Notes: a model not told the origin generated them from the sequence alone. A DNA stretch of 64,000 bases from Doris montereyensis (GCA_037039925.1 JAXRKP010000678.1:7501-71500), one strand, 5' to 3'; shown: positions 49,300-63,329, counted from the first letter of the stretch. Program-made: numbers and translations.

Positions 49300-50016
49300 C
49301 AGTAGTGACGGCCTAAATGCCCGATGCTTGGGAAGCAGAGAAAACGGGCATTTGGGTGAAAGTAGGTCAGGGCAACAATTTGGGAGGAGGGAAGATGATC
49401 ACCAAGGGAGTTCATCCGGTATGGTGCAGAAATTCAACATTTATGAAAAATTTAATGCGAGAAATAGGGACACCTGGAAACCATTTAGTTATTTAGCACT
49501 GAGGTGGTGGGTTGACCATCACTCACCACAAATACCCGAAGGCACCATGGGTACAGCTAATGCAAGACAAGAGAGCAATAAAACTGTTTACACCTTTTCC
49601 CTCGATCGCGATGCATGCCCAGTCTAGTAAAAAACCCCGACATCAAGAATGAGCCGTGGATGGAGTCTGAAAGACTAAGATTCTCATTGCCCACTGACAA
49701 ACCACAAAGGCTATGTTGTACAGTGGGTGGAGCTATGAAAGAAAACTGGTCATATTTTATTGCATTACAATGGAAAAGTAATAAAGAGTGGTTACAGTGC
49801 ATAACACATTTGACGGACATAAGCGATATTAGCAAATGGGATTACATGTATGATGAAATAGAAAAACATTTTTTTAATCAATTACAGACGTATTTTATGA
49901 TAATTTGGAGAAAATAATACCTGCAGTTGTTTTTGAGACTGGGCATTTAGACCAAAATCTTGGTTTCACTGATTTTGCGGGTATTATGGTGGCGGGCATT
50001 TAGGGGTTCACTACTG
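49300..50016. mobile_element. 717-bp TA-flanked DNA transposon
   Basis: Begins CAGTAGTGACGGCCTAAATG and ends, on the reverse strand, CAGTAGTGAACCCCTAAATG. Both ends are followed inward by CCCG, and the element is flanked by TA dinucleotides as in Tc1/mariner-superfamily insertions. Two ~100-codon plus-strand frames (49328-49627, 49615-49917) overlap in different frames; I recognise no transposase domain in them. Distinct from the CAGTGGAACC family at 28 and 36 kb. Confidence 0.82.
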
Positions 50017-50029
50017 TATTATTATTATA

Positions 50030-52790
50030 GGTGAGGAAGAAAACTGCATTCGTTTCCGACTTTCTATGCAACAGTGTATTGTAACTATGTTACATATTTG
50101 AAAATGTCTATGTTACATTAACTATTATGTATGTCTCTTATATATTTGTCAGCTTTAATTAAGGTTACCAAAATGGACCATGACAAAAAATTAACCTTAC
50201 TTAAGGATAATGATCATACTAAAATTTATAAATAAACCAATGAAAACTTAAAAGTCATATTAAATGCTTACTCCTTTAATAGTATCTTTGTTGTTTTTTT
50301 CTGTATAATTACAAAGCTCACTCCATCAATTTATTTTTTGTACAGATGTACAGCTATTGAAAACCTAACCCTCTCTTTGATTTTCCTTTCTCAAGAAAGC
50401 AGATGAAGTGACTGCCTTAACAAAGCCTCTGGGCGAAAGCTTTGATGCTTTTACTCTATCGACAGAGCATAAGAGCAAAGAAATTTATTATCATGAAAAA
50501 CAAGTACAAACTTTATTTAATAATGTAGCTGACCACTGTTTTTCCACCTTGTTTGTCAGGATTATGTTTGACAATTTATTCTGTGCTATCTGTATCAAAC
50601 ACTGAAGTTACATGTACATTGTAGGAAAGATTTTCTTTATCTACCTGAAGTTGATATTCAAAAAAACCTGTGCTTTCTACTATTCATATTCATTTATAAT
50701 CCAAGATTCTTTCAATTCTTTTTACTATTCTAGTTCATATTGCTATAATTGCTGTACACTTCCCAGATTGAATATGTACTTACAAATGTGCTGGCTGTTG
50801 CATTGAGGCTTTTTTGCCATATGTGTGTGTGTGTGTATATATACACACATATCAGATGAGTGAAACTACGATGTATTTGTTTGAAACATTTTATAAAAAT
50901 CCCATACATGACTGTTAAGGTACAAGGTATTGAAAACACCCACTCATAAATAAAATATTACAAACTTTTACCTATTCGATGCACACTTCAGTCAGTTTTC
51001 ATCGACTGAAAATATGCTTGATTGGCAAATAAACGCGGATTTGTGTGTTATGATATTTTGATTTTGAAGTGACCTTACAAGAACATTTGTTTTTAATTAA
51101 CTAACAATTTCATTTAACTGAACTGTTTACAGTCATTAAACATATGTTTGTCTAGATGCAGTTTGATTTTTTTTTTAAGTGGGACTCAATTGTTGAATTA
51201 CAGACGTTCAAACTTCGGAAAAGAATGTTCGCGCATATATTTTGGGATTGTAGTTGGGGGTAAGGGGATGGGTTCCAATATTTTTGTATTTATGAATTTT
51301 GAATTAAATAATGGGACTTACTTAAATGTTTTCTCTTTTGTTCAATGGAAAGTCTCCTCCTGCCATGTAAAAAATTTTTGTCCACAAAACTCGATTTGGA
51401 ATCCAAAAGAAGACATGTTTTCTTACAAGACTTTAAAATTTTATAGTAAAGTGAATCTTCATTTATTCCTACTTATAAGGTTTACGCATTGCAATCCAAA
51501 ACTTTTTGAGTATGAATTATAGTTTGTTACTAAAATGTTCATAAAATGTATGTTGGGGTCATTGTGGCATGTTTAAAAGAGACAAGAAAAAACATGACAG
51601 AAAGATTTCTTAACCATTACATGTAGTATATATACTCAAGTCCACCATGTGAAACAAAGCTTTAATTCTCTTTGATTGGTAAGCGTTTTATGATCTATTC
51701 CGGTGACTTCAATAGCCATTCCTCATAGTGACGATACCTTAACTACAGCTACAACACAGGAAAAATGATTGAAGACATAATCCATTCCACATTTTGATTA
51801 TCAGCGCTTTAAAAATTGTATGAAATAGACCATGTCCCAAGAGAGTCAATCTATATTGAGCAAAGGAGGAAAGATGTTCTTTATGCTCAGCATGCTAATA
51901 AAGCTTTGTTATCCCCTGAGGAAGGCAACAGCCAGGTCAATTACAAACCAGACAACAACGAAAGAAAAAGGGCAAAGTGGTTTATTTATTTGTGATGTAT
52001 TATTATATTTCTCTTTTGCAACATCAAGATTTGTGGTCCAAAAGGTCAACCTTCAGCCATGCATTTTCCCCATAGCTAGTCTAAAAATTTTAATAATTCA
52101 TGTGTGCCGTATATGTTTGATTAAACTTTTTTTTTTTTTTATAAAATGATCATGCTATACATTTATCTTTTATTTTTGAGATAACAACGATTTTTTAAAA
52201 TTAAATTTGATGCAATTTTCTTATGACAACTATATACCCTTAAAGTTGTACTTTTCTGGAATAACATTTATCCAATGAAGATATCATGATTTGCAAGTTA
52301 TGCTTTGATTGGACAAAATAAACCATTCTTAGTAAAAATGGGTCAAACAATCATTTTCTTGTTTTTCTACTGTTAATGGTTGTTTTTAGGCTTTGAAGGG
52401 CTAAATGACATTTTTTAATTTCCTTAATTATAATACCTTTTGTTTCCTGTGGCCCTGAAATCACCACTCCCCGTTCACATGATTTTATATATATACACAG
52501 TAATATCCCAAAGAATGTTACATTCATATTCAGCGGCTTCTTGGACATGGTATGGGATTTGATTTGTCAATATTTATGTCATCTGATTCTATGATGCAGA
52601 TCTGATATTTTGATATCAAATTTGATGCATTTAACTACAATAATGCTTTTGAAAATTTAGATCATGACACCACCCCAAACATTATCACTACTACCATATC
52701 CACTGTTAACAATTAATTTCTGGGTTGATTTGCTCTCTCATCTTTCTGGAACATACGGTTCCTCTGTCTCTTGAATCAACGTAAAAGAGG
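50030..52790. other. Long AT-rich intergenic stretch
   Basis: Contains a small GT/TA/CA palindrome at 50820-50853 and frames up to 124 codons (51148-51522 +, 51832-52149 +) with no recognisable domain or splice context. Confidence 0.4.
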
Positions 52791-52796
52791 CTTCAT

Positions 52797-55445
52797 CACT
52801 GCTTCTTTCTTTCTTTATCAGCTCCCATTCTACCTTCCGGTGTATGGGTTTTAGATGCCCGAAATGATCTTTCTCCAGGCTGCCCTATCCTGACATTTTC
52901 TGTTTCCTTCCGTTAAAGTTAAATTTCTTTGCGTTAATGCCTCTTTTATATCTTCTTCCCACTTTCTGCGAGGTCTGCCGTTTGGTCTTTTACCTTGAGT
53001 TTTAGCACTGTATACTGATTTAGCTATTCTATTGTCATTCATTCTGTTAACATGCCCAAACCATCTCAGTTGATTCATTTCTATCTTAGTTTTTATGCTA
53101 TCTGCTTTGGTTTGATCTCTTATTGTTGTGTTTCTGATGTATTCCTTACTGTCTAAGGTACAGGTTTCACTGCCATAGAGGAGAGTAGGACAATAAACTG
53201 TGTTGTATACTGCCATTTTGGTTTTTGTTGACAATTCTTGTTTACCTACAAATGCCTTTCCTAGATGGTTATATATTGCACTTGCCTTTTTGATTCTCTG
53301 GCTGATTTCTTCTCTTACTTTTCCCTCTGAGTTAATCATTACTCCTAGGTAATTGTAGTTTTGAACTTGTTCTAAATTCTCCTGGCCAATTTAAGATTTT
53401 TTGTTTTAGCTTCCTAGTTACTAGCATTGTTTTGGTTTTCTTTGCATTTACTCTCAATCCTCTTTATTTAATTCATTATTCATTATGTTGATATGTGACT
53501 TGAGGTCCCTTTCTGATTTTCCAAACAGAACTAAATCATCAGCAAATAAAAGCATTGATACATTTACTGGTTTGAGCTTCCACACACCTTCATTCATTTT
53601 CTTCATTTTTGAGGATGCCTTTGCGACTGAATCCATAAATATGATAAACAAAAGAGGACTTAGGATACAGCCCAGTCTTACTCCTAAATCTACATCAAAT
53701 TCTTCAGATACATTTCCAGCTACTCTCACTGCACATGTTGGTTTATTGTAAAAACTTTTAATTGCTTATATAAATTTTGCTCTATGTTGTGTTCTTTTAA
53801 GGAATGCCATAGTTCGTCCCTCCTCACAGTGTCAAGTCAATGTTTCTCTCAAGGAATTTTTCTATTATTTGTCTAATTGTAAATATGTGATCTTGTACAC
53901 TTCTTCTGGTCTAAATCCACTCTGGTGTTCTTCAATCTGATCCTCTACTCTTTTCCTTAGTCTCGTTTCCAGAAGCCTGGCATACACTTTTCCTGGTATG
54001 CTAAGGAGTGATATCCCTCTATAGTTTGAGCATTCCATAGTGGATCCTTTTTTGTGTATCGGTACTACCGTTCCCTTATTCCAGTCGACTGGCAGCTTCT
54101 GTTTGGACTTGCATGCTTGTTGACATATTGCATGTAGTAGTTTTTCTGCCTCTCTCCCTTGGTTTTTAATCATTTCTGTATAAACTTGATCTGCTCCTGG
54201 GGCTTTTCCTAATTTTACTTTTCTTATAGCTGTTTGAAGTTCTTCCATTGAGATATCTACATCTTCAGCTGTCTCATCTCCATCGATTACTTGTTACTCT
54301 TAATAATTGATCTGTACTCCTTGTTTCATTGTTCTGGATAAGAGGATTATGTAATTGTTGAAAATACTTTCTCCACGTTTCCATGATTTCGCTGTCTTCT
54401 TTCATTATTTCTTCTTTGGCGTTTTTAATTTGTCGTATTGGGGGTGCTTTAGTCTTTCTCATGCTCTTCATTGCTCCCCAGAACAGCTTTTGATTTCCTT
54501 GATAGCTTTTTTTGAAGTCTTTGTTCAAACTCTTCCCGCTGTTCCTGTTTAGCTTTCGTAACTTCCTCTTTGGCGATAGTTCTTTTACGCACGCAATCTA
54601 TCCTATCCTCTGGTCTCTTTGTTTGCAAGTATTTCTTCCTGGCATCCTTCTTTTCTTTGATCTTAGTCTTGACATTCTCATTCCACCATGCTGTTCTTTT
54701 CCTATCTCCTTTAATTTGATTCATACCACAGACCTCTTCAGTACAACTTTATATATTTGCCACTTTTCTTCTATTGTGCTTTCCCTCAGACCCATCTGCC
54801 TTTCACTGATAGATCTTTTTATCCTGGATTGGTATATCTGTTTTACTATTGGTTTATTTAGTTGTTCTATTTAATTTTTTTTAGCTTTCTTCTTTCCTTT
54901 CCTGTTTGTTTTTTTCAGTTAAAAATCTCATTTTTGCCATCACTAAGTGATGATCACTAAATATTTCAGCTCCTCTGTTTACTCTTGCATCCAATATACT
55001 GTAAAAAAAGGAGCTGCTAACTATTACGTAGTCTATCATTGACTTTTCACACCTGTCTGCATTTACTCTTGTCTATTTGTGGATATCTTTATGAGGAAAA
55101 AATGTGTTAGCTATTTTCATATTATTCTTTAGGCAACAATTTGTTAGTCTTTCTCCATTTGGAGAAGTTGTTTCTCTTTCTTTACCTGTTATTCCTCCCG
55201 TTGTTTCTACATTGTTGCCTACTCTAGCGTTTGAATCTCCTAAAACCATTAATTCCTATTTGGGTTTGAAATTCTCTGCAACTATTTGTAAATCATTTTC
55301 GAAGATATCGATTTCTTCTTTGGTGGCATCTTCGTTTAGTCCATAAGCTATTAATAATTTAATTTCTCTTCCTTTTGGTTTCATAGTTACCTCTAATAGC
55401 CGTGGTCCTATTTCTTTCCTTTTTTCACTTATTTTTCATCTGGCT
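52797..55445 (-). mobile_element. LINE, nearly full-length but frame-broken
   Basis: From right to left on the minus strand: endonuclease (AYGLNEDATKEE near 55330, VLGDSNARVGNNVETTGG near 55220), linker (MNQIKGDRKRTAWWNENVK, 54720), and RT (GKAPGADQVYTEMIKNQG, VPIHKKGSTMECSNYRGISL, ILSPLLFIIFMDSV, FADDLVLFGKS near 53540). The C-terminal domain follows (MNQLRWFGHVNRMNDNRIAK, GRPRRKWEEDIKEAL, to 52851). The 3' end is a short GGGAGCTGATAAAG segment and AAAG repeats. It is the most complete copy of the family in the window, with stops and frameshifts. Confidence 0.9.
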
Positions 55446-55734
55446 ATTCCTTGCTAATTCACCATGAGATCACCGCAATGGTGGGATGGGATAAATTTCA
55501 ATGAAACAAACAAACAAAGGTATGAAACTGACACAAGATGCAAAATGCTGTTTATATCCTTGTTCTTCTTTTTCCCATGCCATCGTCGGCTAAAATACCA
55601 ACACACACATGACAAATCCCCAACAACGCACAGTTCAACGTTGTCATAGAGACTACAACATACAATTGCATCAATGACACACCAACAACAAAATGCTCTA
55701 TACAACCACCCCAATAACTAAGATTTGCCGACAG

Positions 55735-55868
55735 AGAAATAGGATATTATAATAATTATATTATGTATATTTACATTGCTCATATTTTTACTATGTATGT
55801 ATAGTTATGCGCCTAGAGCTGTCGTAATATGGGGTGAACCCCATAGAAATTAATTATATTATTATTAT
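55735..55868 (+). mobile_element. Retroelement 3' tail with ATT repeats
   Basis: ATGCGCCTAGAGCTGTCGTA followed by CCCCATAGAAATTAATTATA and ATT triplets resembles the GCGCxTAGAGC/ATT tails seen at 14070 and 37515. Confidence 0.5.
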
Positions 55869-55874
55869 GTATCT

Positions 55875-56530
55875 TCATAGAAACAGAAACACACATGGGC
55901 TCTCAATAGCGCACCAAAATACACATATTATCCTCAAAGAGATGATACCAGACACAAGGCGTCAATAACTCGCCAACATACAAATACCCTCAAATGGACA
56001 TCACACATAAGGTACCAATGATTCACCAACAAAATCATACCCTGAAGGAGACAACACGAATATAAGGACTCAATATTCAATGATTCACCAACACACACAT
56101 ACCCTCGTTGTTACAATAACACACATACAAGGCATCGATAACTTACCAAGACATAAATGCCCTCGTTTGGAAAATAACACACATACAAGGCCTCAATAAC
56201 TCACCAATACAGAAATACCTTCGTTGGGACAATAACACACACACACACACGGCCTCAATAACTCACCAATACAGAAATACCCTCGTTGGGACAATAACAC
56301 ACACGCACGCAGCCTCAATAACCCAATGATACAGAAATACGCTCGTTGGAACAATAAAACAACATACACACACACACACACAGGGCCCCAACAATCCACC
56401 AATACAGAAATACCTCACCACAGGCACAACATAATAAGGTCACAGTGTGTGACTAACGCTCAAATACCCGGGGATAACAACACGCAAACGGCCCCCAAAA
56501 ACTCACCAAAACACAACACGTTTTCAGAAA
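55875..56530. repeat. ~60-bp degenerate minisatellite
   Basis: Roughly ten diverged units built on AACTCACCAATACAGAAATA, CCTCGTTGGGACAATAA and an ACACAC run. Related degenerate pieces occur at about 55590-55710 and 57115-57220, so the SINE at 56.5 kb and adjacent DNA have probably split a larger array. Confidence 0.75.
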
Positions 56531-56539
56531 CGAAAGATT

Positions 56540-56790
56540 TCATGTCCGTGGCCTCGAATCCACCGGCACGACGTTCACTCGCAAGCTATTGATCACAGGT
56601 TCAAATCCTACCCTCAGTTTTTCAATGTTTTCCTTTTTCCCCCCGATCTATCCGCCAGGGATCCTAGTTGTGCTGGATCTAGCGCCTAGTCCTTCTGGGG
56701 GATGAAACAAACCCCATAAAGATCGTGTGTACACTCGCTGTGTATTTTGATAAATCATTTCATAGTTTACAGTAAGACATGGGCGGTTGG
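56540..56790 (+). mobile_element. SINE of the 21-kb family, diverged
   Basis: A box-B-like AGGTTCAAATCCTAC at 56598 is followed by GCGCCTAGTCCTTCTGGGGG, GATGAAA and AAGATCGTGTGTACACTCGC, matching the order of the body at 21140-21200. Confidence 0.55.
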
Positions 56791-56794
56791 TGGT

Positions 56795-58380
56795 TAAGAT
56801 GGATTTATATTCAGTATCCCGACACAAGTGCAGGCTCACCGGCTGTACGCGCTGTTTCCTTTCAATTTAATTTGGGATTACCACATATGGTAAATGGGGT
56901 AATTTACAGTCAATCTTATTACATTACAATGATGGGCTGGCCAGGGCAAAATTTAAAATTCTACCTAAACTATGACATCACTGCTAGTGCGGATATAGCT
57001 GAATTGGGTTGGTGTGGGGTGGAGAGAAGCAATACATAGACTGTGACTTCGAGTCTCATTGATTACATTTAGTGCTCTCTCAGAAACAAAAAACGCGTAT
57101 ATTTATTATTATAGCCTCTTATGACCCACCGACACACAGTCATCCTTCCCGAGACATTAACACACATACATGTAATATGACCTCAAATGACACACTAACA
57201 TGTAATGCACTAAAAGTCTTCTTTCCTTATAGCCACCAGCTCAGACGTGATCTTACAAAATTTCACCGAGAACGTGATGCAACTATTCACATACAAACAC
57301 ATTATCATGTCGCCTCAGAGACACTAATAGTAATACGCGACACGGACAAAACGTGAACTTACAAACTCTCATGAAACGAAAATAGACATACATCCTGGCA
57401 TGGGCAATAAAAAAGGCACACGTAATAACAATGGAGCAAACGAAATCGACAAAAAGTTGTTATGGTTATTTGGGTTGTTTTTATTTTACTTCCCACAATG
57501 ACTTTGCCTTTTTTTTTTAAGCGACGGTCGGTTGAAGGATCTACTGAAAAAAAAGTGTTCCCCCTCTGTTTTACGGTTGCTTCTCGCTTCGTTGCAGGGT
57601 TGGTTTCAATCAATTTGATCTATCAATATTTTATCGTCTCCTTTGTGAAATATAAAAGAAATAACTGCTAGTAAAAGCCATTGAGCCGTGGAATCAAAGT
57701 GAGAAAAGTTTCGGATATAACTCCTCGTCACGTTGACTTGAAATTAAGGCAGGGGACCTATCATTACAAAATCATTACGTAAGCGCCTTTAAGTAACACA
57801 TTAATAAGAATTAAAACACCAAGGAAATAATAATAAATTAAGTGGATTTTCCAACCACATTGTTAAATATTTCATACCGATAAATAAATGAAAAGCATGA
57901 GACAGTCCTCCCTGTTGACTAAAATTGTATTCCTTGTTTTACTATGCATGAAAATAAGGGGTTTGGAGAGAACACATGGATTCTTTACCACTTTTCTATG
58001 CGATAACTTTATATATAATTTTGAGTTGGTCGTTCTTTGTTTGTCAAAGGCTCTGTTGACAGGCCACTAAGAGTAACCATATTTTGCATGTTGGTGCTAT
58101 ATGATTCTAAGATCGTTTTCATTTGATGAAGTTTTCTACAAGAAATTTAATTATTGAAAAAAAAATATCATTGTTTCCCCGTCTTTGAGTACAAGTTTCA
58201 TTCACCTAAGCCACCATTTTGAACAGGTTTTATAATTACGAAGTTGGAATGGTACTGTTCACGTCTACCTGCCTAAACATCAGTATCATCGACTGCCCCG
58301 ATCTAATAATCGTACTTAATATTACCCGGGATAAACCGTGCTTTTTGTTTATTATAATCCCACTATCTATGTGACTGTTA
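56795..58380. other. Intergenic DNA, nothing recognised
   Basis: Frames at 56779-57039, 57072-57356 and 57888-58070 carry no recognisable domain. The left part includes the tail of the ~60-bp minisatellite. Confidence 0.4.
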
Positions 58381-58384
58381 GCCT

Positions 58385-58871
<487 letters not shown>

Positions 58872-58974
58872 TAGTCTATCTAGTGCTTTCCCAGCCATCG
58901 ATTCGTCTTCGTACCTATAACGACATTTAGTTAACTCATGTATGCGTGGAAGACAGTGATTTTTAGGATGAGGA

Positions 58975-59365
58975 AGGAGACATATAATATTAACAAGGAA
59001 TGATTTGAGTTTCCACATACCTACATTCATTTTCTTCATTTTTGAGGATGCCTTTGCATCTGAATCCATAAATGGGGTAAATAAAAGAGGGATTATAATA
59101 CAACTGTGTCTAACTCCTTTATCTACATAAAATTCTTCAGATAAGTTCCAAGCTACTCTCAGTTCACATGTTGTTATATTGTAAAAACGTTTAATAGGTT
59201 TTATAAACTCTTGTTCTGCATTGTCTTCTCTTAAAGAATGCCATAGTTCATCCCTCCTCACGCTCGCAGTGTCAAATGCCTTTTTCTAAATCAATAAAAC
59301 AGAGTTTGTTTTCTATAATTTGTCTAATTGTAAACATATGGTCTTGTCCGGGGCGTCTTCTGCTT
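58975..59365 (-). mobile_element. LINE RT fragment
   Basis: The minus strand reads MRRDELWHSLREDNAEQEF, then a degraded VRHSCIIIPLLFTPFMDS and MNVGMWKLK: the palm region of the 17/53/61-kb LINE family, with the QGC motif mutated to HSC. It is truncated on both sides. Confidence 0.85.
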
Positions 59366-59476
59366 GGGTTTTTTTTTTTTGGTGCCAGGAACTACCTGTA
59401 AAATATTGCAATACACCAAGAAGGTACTACTATGATTTCTTTGCAATACACCCATCGCATCGACTTGCTTTACCCA

Positions 59477-59487
59477 ACACACACACA

Positions 59488-59520
<33 letters not shown>

Positions 59521-59521
59521 C
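59477..59521. repeat. (CA)n microsatellite
   Basis: About 45 bp of CA dinucleotides with one TA interruption. Confidence 0.95.
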
Positions 59522-59639
59522 AGTTTTACACTACACTTCTCTGCAGGGCATTTCACTATCAGGTTTCGCCGCTGGTGACATCACGCACAGCCTGTAGAAA
59601 CTCCTACCTCTCATTCTCACTTTCTCCTGTGATGCCCTC

Positions 59640-61260
59640 TGGCAATGGGAATTCAATTCAATCCAATTAAAAAATTTCTTTATTGTCGGTAACATTATAC
59701 ATTGTCATTACAAAAAGAGACATGCAGATATCACAAATGGAAAACTTAATAAACTCTTATGGGCTTTTCACCGACATTTCAATAGAAAATATTACCAAAA
59801 TGCTATGTAAGATGGGATTAAGAATCTAGTCTTTAAAAATCTACAGTTAACAAATAAATACGATACACAATTATATAGAACAAATGACACACTGACAATC
59901 TTTACCATTCCACATCGAAATAAGATTTTTAAATTGAATAAAAATTTGTTTCAGATCTTAAATGTGCAGGTAATTTGTTCCACAGAACTGCAGCAGCATA
60001 TTTAAATGATTTTTTTTCAGAAAGCAGTGGTTTTAGGTTTAGGGATATTAACTACATTTGTATATCTGAAATTATACATTCTATTTTTAAATGACATTAA
60101 ATATTGGAGTCAAAATGGCGTTAATTTATGCAAAATTGTGAACGTTTCAATGGCCATAGCTCGCATTCGTTTCACTTCCAGGGTTGGAATTTGTGCCACC
60201 CCAAGATATGTATTACTATAGTCATTGTATATAAATCTAAGAGCTTGTTCTTGATTTTTTTCTAATTTCCTTATATTTGATTTCGAACATAAGTGCCATG
60301 CTAAAGGACAAAAGTTACAGTTAGAAGTAATAAACGTATGAAATATAGCTAACTTGTTTAATTTTGAGAGATATCTACCGATTCTCTTCAACACATTGAC
60401 TTGTTGAGAGGCCTTGCGGCAAATTATCTTTATGTGGGCATCAAACTTTAATTGATAATCTATCTCTATTCTTAACAGTTTGACAGTTTCTTCAGAAGAT
60501 ATAGAGACTGGGTCAATTTGAAAAAATGGGTTTCTTGGAAAATGTACGTTTACCTAGTGCAAGGGCTTGGAATTTTTCTGGATTTGCTTGCATACAGTTC
60601 ATGTGGAACCAGTTTATTAGTACACTAGTTTCTTGTTCCGAAGTATCCACAAGCTTACCAAAATCAGGATGATTGTAAGACAATGTGTTGCCGTCTGCAT
60701 AATTATAGAGAGCTCCCTCTTTGATGAATAGAAATACATCATTAATAAAAACATTAAATAATAAGGGACCTAGAATGGGTCCTTGGGACACATCCTTTTC
60801 AATAAATTCCCAACCACTGACAGTGCTCCCAAGCTTCATTTGCTGCTTTCTATCTGAAAGATAACTTTGGAGCAGAGAAACAGAGTTTTGCAATAAACCA
60901 TAGGCCGATAATTTGTGTAAAAGAATGTCGTGGGGCAAACAATCAAAGGTGTTGGATAGGTTCATAAATATGGCAGTGACATAGTGATTTCTATCCAAGG
61001 ATAACTTCCAGTCTTCTATAAGTCTAAGTATAATCGTTTGGCACCCATGGCTTTTTCTAAAAGCGCAAAGAACATCATGAAAAATATTATTAAAATATTG
61101 GGATAGCTGAAGTTCTATGACTTTTTCAAAGATCTTGGAAATTATAAGTAGGATGCTTACTGGTCTATAATTATTTATATCTAACGGGTCATTTTTTTAA
61201 AAACAGGGGTATTAGTTGTGCCATCTTTAATTTATCTGGAAATGTACTTATTCTAATAGA
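59640..61260 (-). mobile_element. CR1/Jockey-group LINE, 5'-truncated
   Basis: The minus strand encodes RT motifs typical of the CR1/L2/Jockey group: FMNLSNTFDCLPHDILLHKL (60970), LLQSYLSDRKQQMKLGSTVS, GPILGPLLFNVFINDVFLF, NYADGNTLSYNH, WFHMNCMQANPEKFQ. The C-terminal ITSNCNFCPLAWHLCSKSNI and LEKNQEQALRFIYND end at 60110. The catalytic YADD is YADG. A 3' UTR follows to about 59640. It lies between two opposed fragments of the other LINE family. Confidence 0.85.
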
Positions 61261-61289
61261 CGTTTATGATATTGCATATATGTAAATTC

Positions 61290-63309
61290 ATAATGAAATA
61301 TTCCTCATTTGTACTGAAGAGGTCTGTAGTAGGAAACAAATTAAAGGAGATAGGAAAAGAACAGCATGGTGGAACGAGAATGTCAAGACTAAGATCAAAG
61401 AAAAGTAGGATGCCTTGAAGAAATACTTGCAAACAAAGAGACCAGAGGATAGGATAGATTACGTGAGTAAAAGAACTATCGCCAAAGAGGAAGTTACGAA
61501 AGCAAAACAGGAACAGTGGGAAGAGTTTGGACAAAGACTTCAAGAAAGCTATCAAGGAAATCAAAAGCTGTCCTGGGGAGCATTGAAGAGCATGAAAAAG
61601 ACCAAAGTATGCCCAATACGACAAATTAAAAAGCCAAAGAAGAAATAATGAAAGGAGACGGAAATCGTGGAAGCGTGGAGAAAGTATTTTCAACAATTAC
61701 ATATTCCTCCAGAACATATGAAACAAGGAGCACAGATCGATTATTAAGAGTAACAAGTAATCGATGGAGATGAGACAGCTGAAGATGTAGATATCTCAAT
61801 GGAAGAACTTCAAACAGCTATAAGAAAAGTAAAATTAGGAAAAGCCTTAGGAGCAGATCAAGTTTATACAGAAATGACTAAAAACCAAGGGAGAGAGGCA
61901 GACAAACTACTACATGCAATATGTCAACAAGCATGCAAGTCCAAACAGCTGCCAGTCGACTGGAATAAGGGAACAGTAGTACCGATACACAAGAAAGGAT
62001 CAGCTATGGAATGCTCAAACTATAGAGGGATATCACTACTTAGCGTACCAGGAAAAGTGTATGCCAGGCTTCTGGAAATGAGACTAAGGAAAAGAGTAGA
62101 GGATCAGATTGAAGAACACCAGAGTGGATTTAGACCAGAAGAAGTGTACAAGATCACATATTTACAATTAGACAAATAATAGAAACATTCCTTGAGAAAA
62201 ATTAACTTGCACCTGTGTTTCATTGACTTAGAAAAGGTATTTGACACCGTGAGGAGGGACGAACTATGGCATTCCTTAAAAGAACACAACGTAGAGCAAA
62301 ATTTAATAGAAGCCATTACATATTTTTACAATAAACCAACATGTGCAGTGAGAGTAGCTGGAAATGTATCTGAAGAATTTGATGTAGATATAGGAGTAAG
62401 ACAGGGTTGTATCCTGAGTCCTCTTTTGTTTATTACATTTATGGATTCAGTCGCAAAGTCATCCTCAAAAAGGAAGAAAATGAATGTAGGTGTGTGGAAG
62501 CTCAAACCAGTAAATGTATCAATGCTTTCATTTGCTGATGATTTAGTTCTATTTGGAAAATCAGAAAGGGACCCCCAGTCAAATATCAACTTAATGAATA
62601 ATGATTTAAATAAAAGAGGAATGAGAGTAAATGCAAAGAAAACCAAATCAATGCTAGTAACTAGAAAAGCTAAAACACAAAATCTTAAATTAGGCAGGGA
62701 GTTTTTTAACAAGTCCAAAGCTAACAATTACTTAGGGAGTAATGATTAACTCAGAGGGAAAACTAAGAGAAGAAATCAGTCTGAGAATCCAAAAGACAAG
62801 TGCAATATATAACCATAACCATCTAGGAAAGGCATTTGTAGGTAAACAAGAATTGTCAACAAAAACCAAAATGGCAGTATACAACACAGTTTATTGTATT
62901 ACTCTCCTCGGGCAGCTGAAATGAAATATCTAAGAAGAGTAGTAGGAAAAACTAAAAGAGACAAAATCAGAAACACAACAATAAGAGATCAAACCAAAGC
63001 AGATAGCATAAAAACTAAGATAGAAATGAATCAACTGAGATGGTTTGGGCATGTTAACAGAATGAATGACAATAGAATAGCTAAATCAGTATACAGTGCT
63101 AAAACTCAAGGTAAAAGACCAAAAGGCAGACCTCGGGTAAAGTGGGAAGAAGATATAAAAGGGGCATTAACGCAAAGAAATTTAACTTTCACGGAAGGAA
63201 ACAGAAACTGTCAGGACAGGGCAGCCTGGAGAAAGATCATTTCGGGCATTTAAAACCCATACACCCGAAGATAGAATGGGAACTGATAAAGAAAGAAAGA
63301 AAGAAAGAA
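61290..63309 (+). mobile_element. LINE, RT and C-terminal domain, 3' end intact
   Basis: Starts in the linker (VCSRKQIKGDRKRTAWWNE, 61320). It continues through KLGKALGADQVYTEMTKNQG, VPIHKKGSAMECSNYRGISL, FIDLEKVFDTVRRDELWHSL, VRQGCILSPLLFITFMDSVA and SFADDLVLFGKSERDP (62526) to RWFGHVNRMNDNRIAKSV and WRKIISGI (63253). It ends GGGAACTGATAAAG plus AAAG repeats. The open frame 62192-62749 is the longest intact RT stretch. It shares its 3' end with the copy at 52.8 kb. Confidence 0.9.
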
Positions 63310-63329
63310 ATATTTTAGCGTGGCACCAC

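Noticed and set aside
51148..51522. 124-codon plus-strand ORF
   Set aside because: AT-rich composition, no domain, no splice context; consistent with chance.
52851..54724. Reverse-transcriptase ORFs as host genes
   Set aside because: They are fragments of a multi-copy LINE with shared 3' end and AAAG tail.
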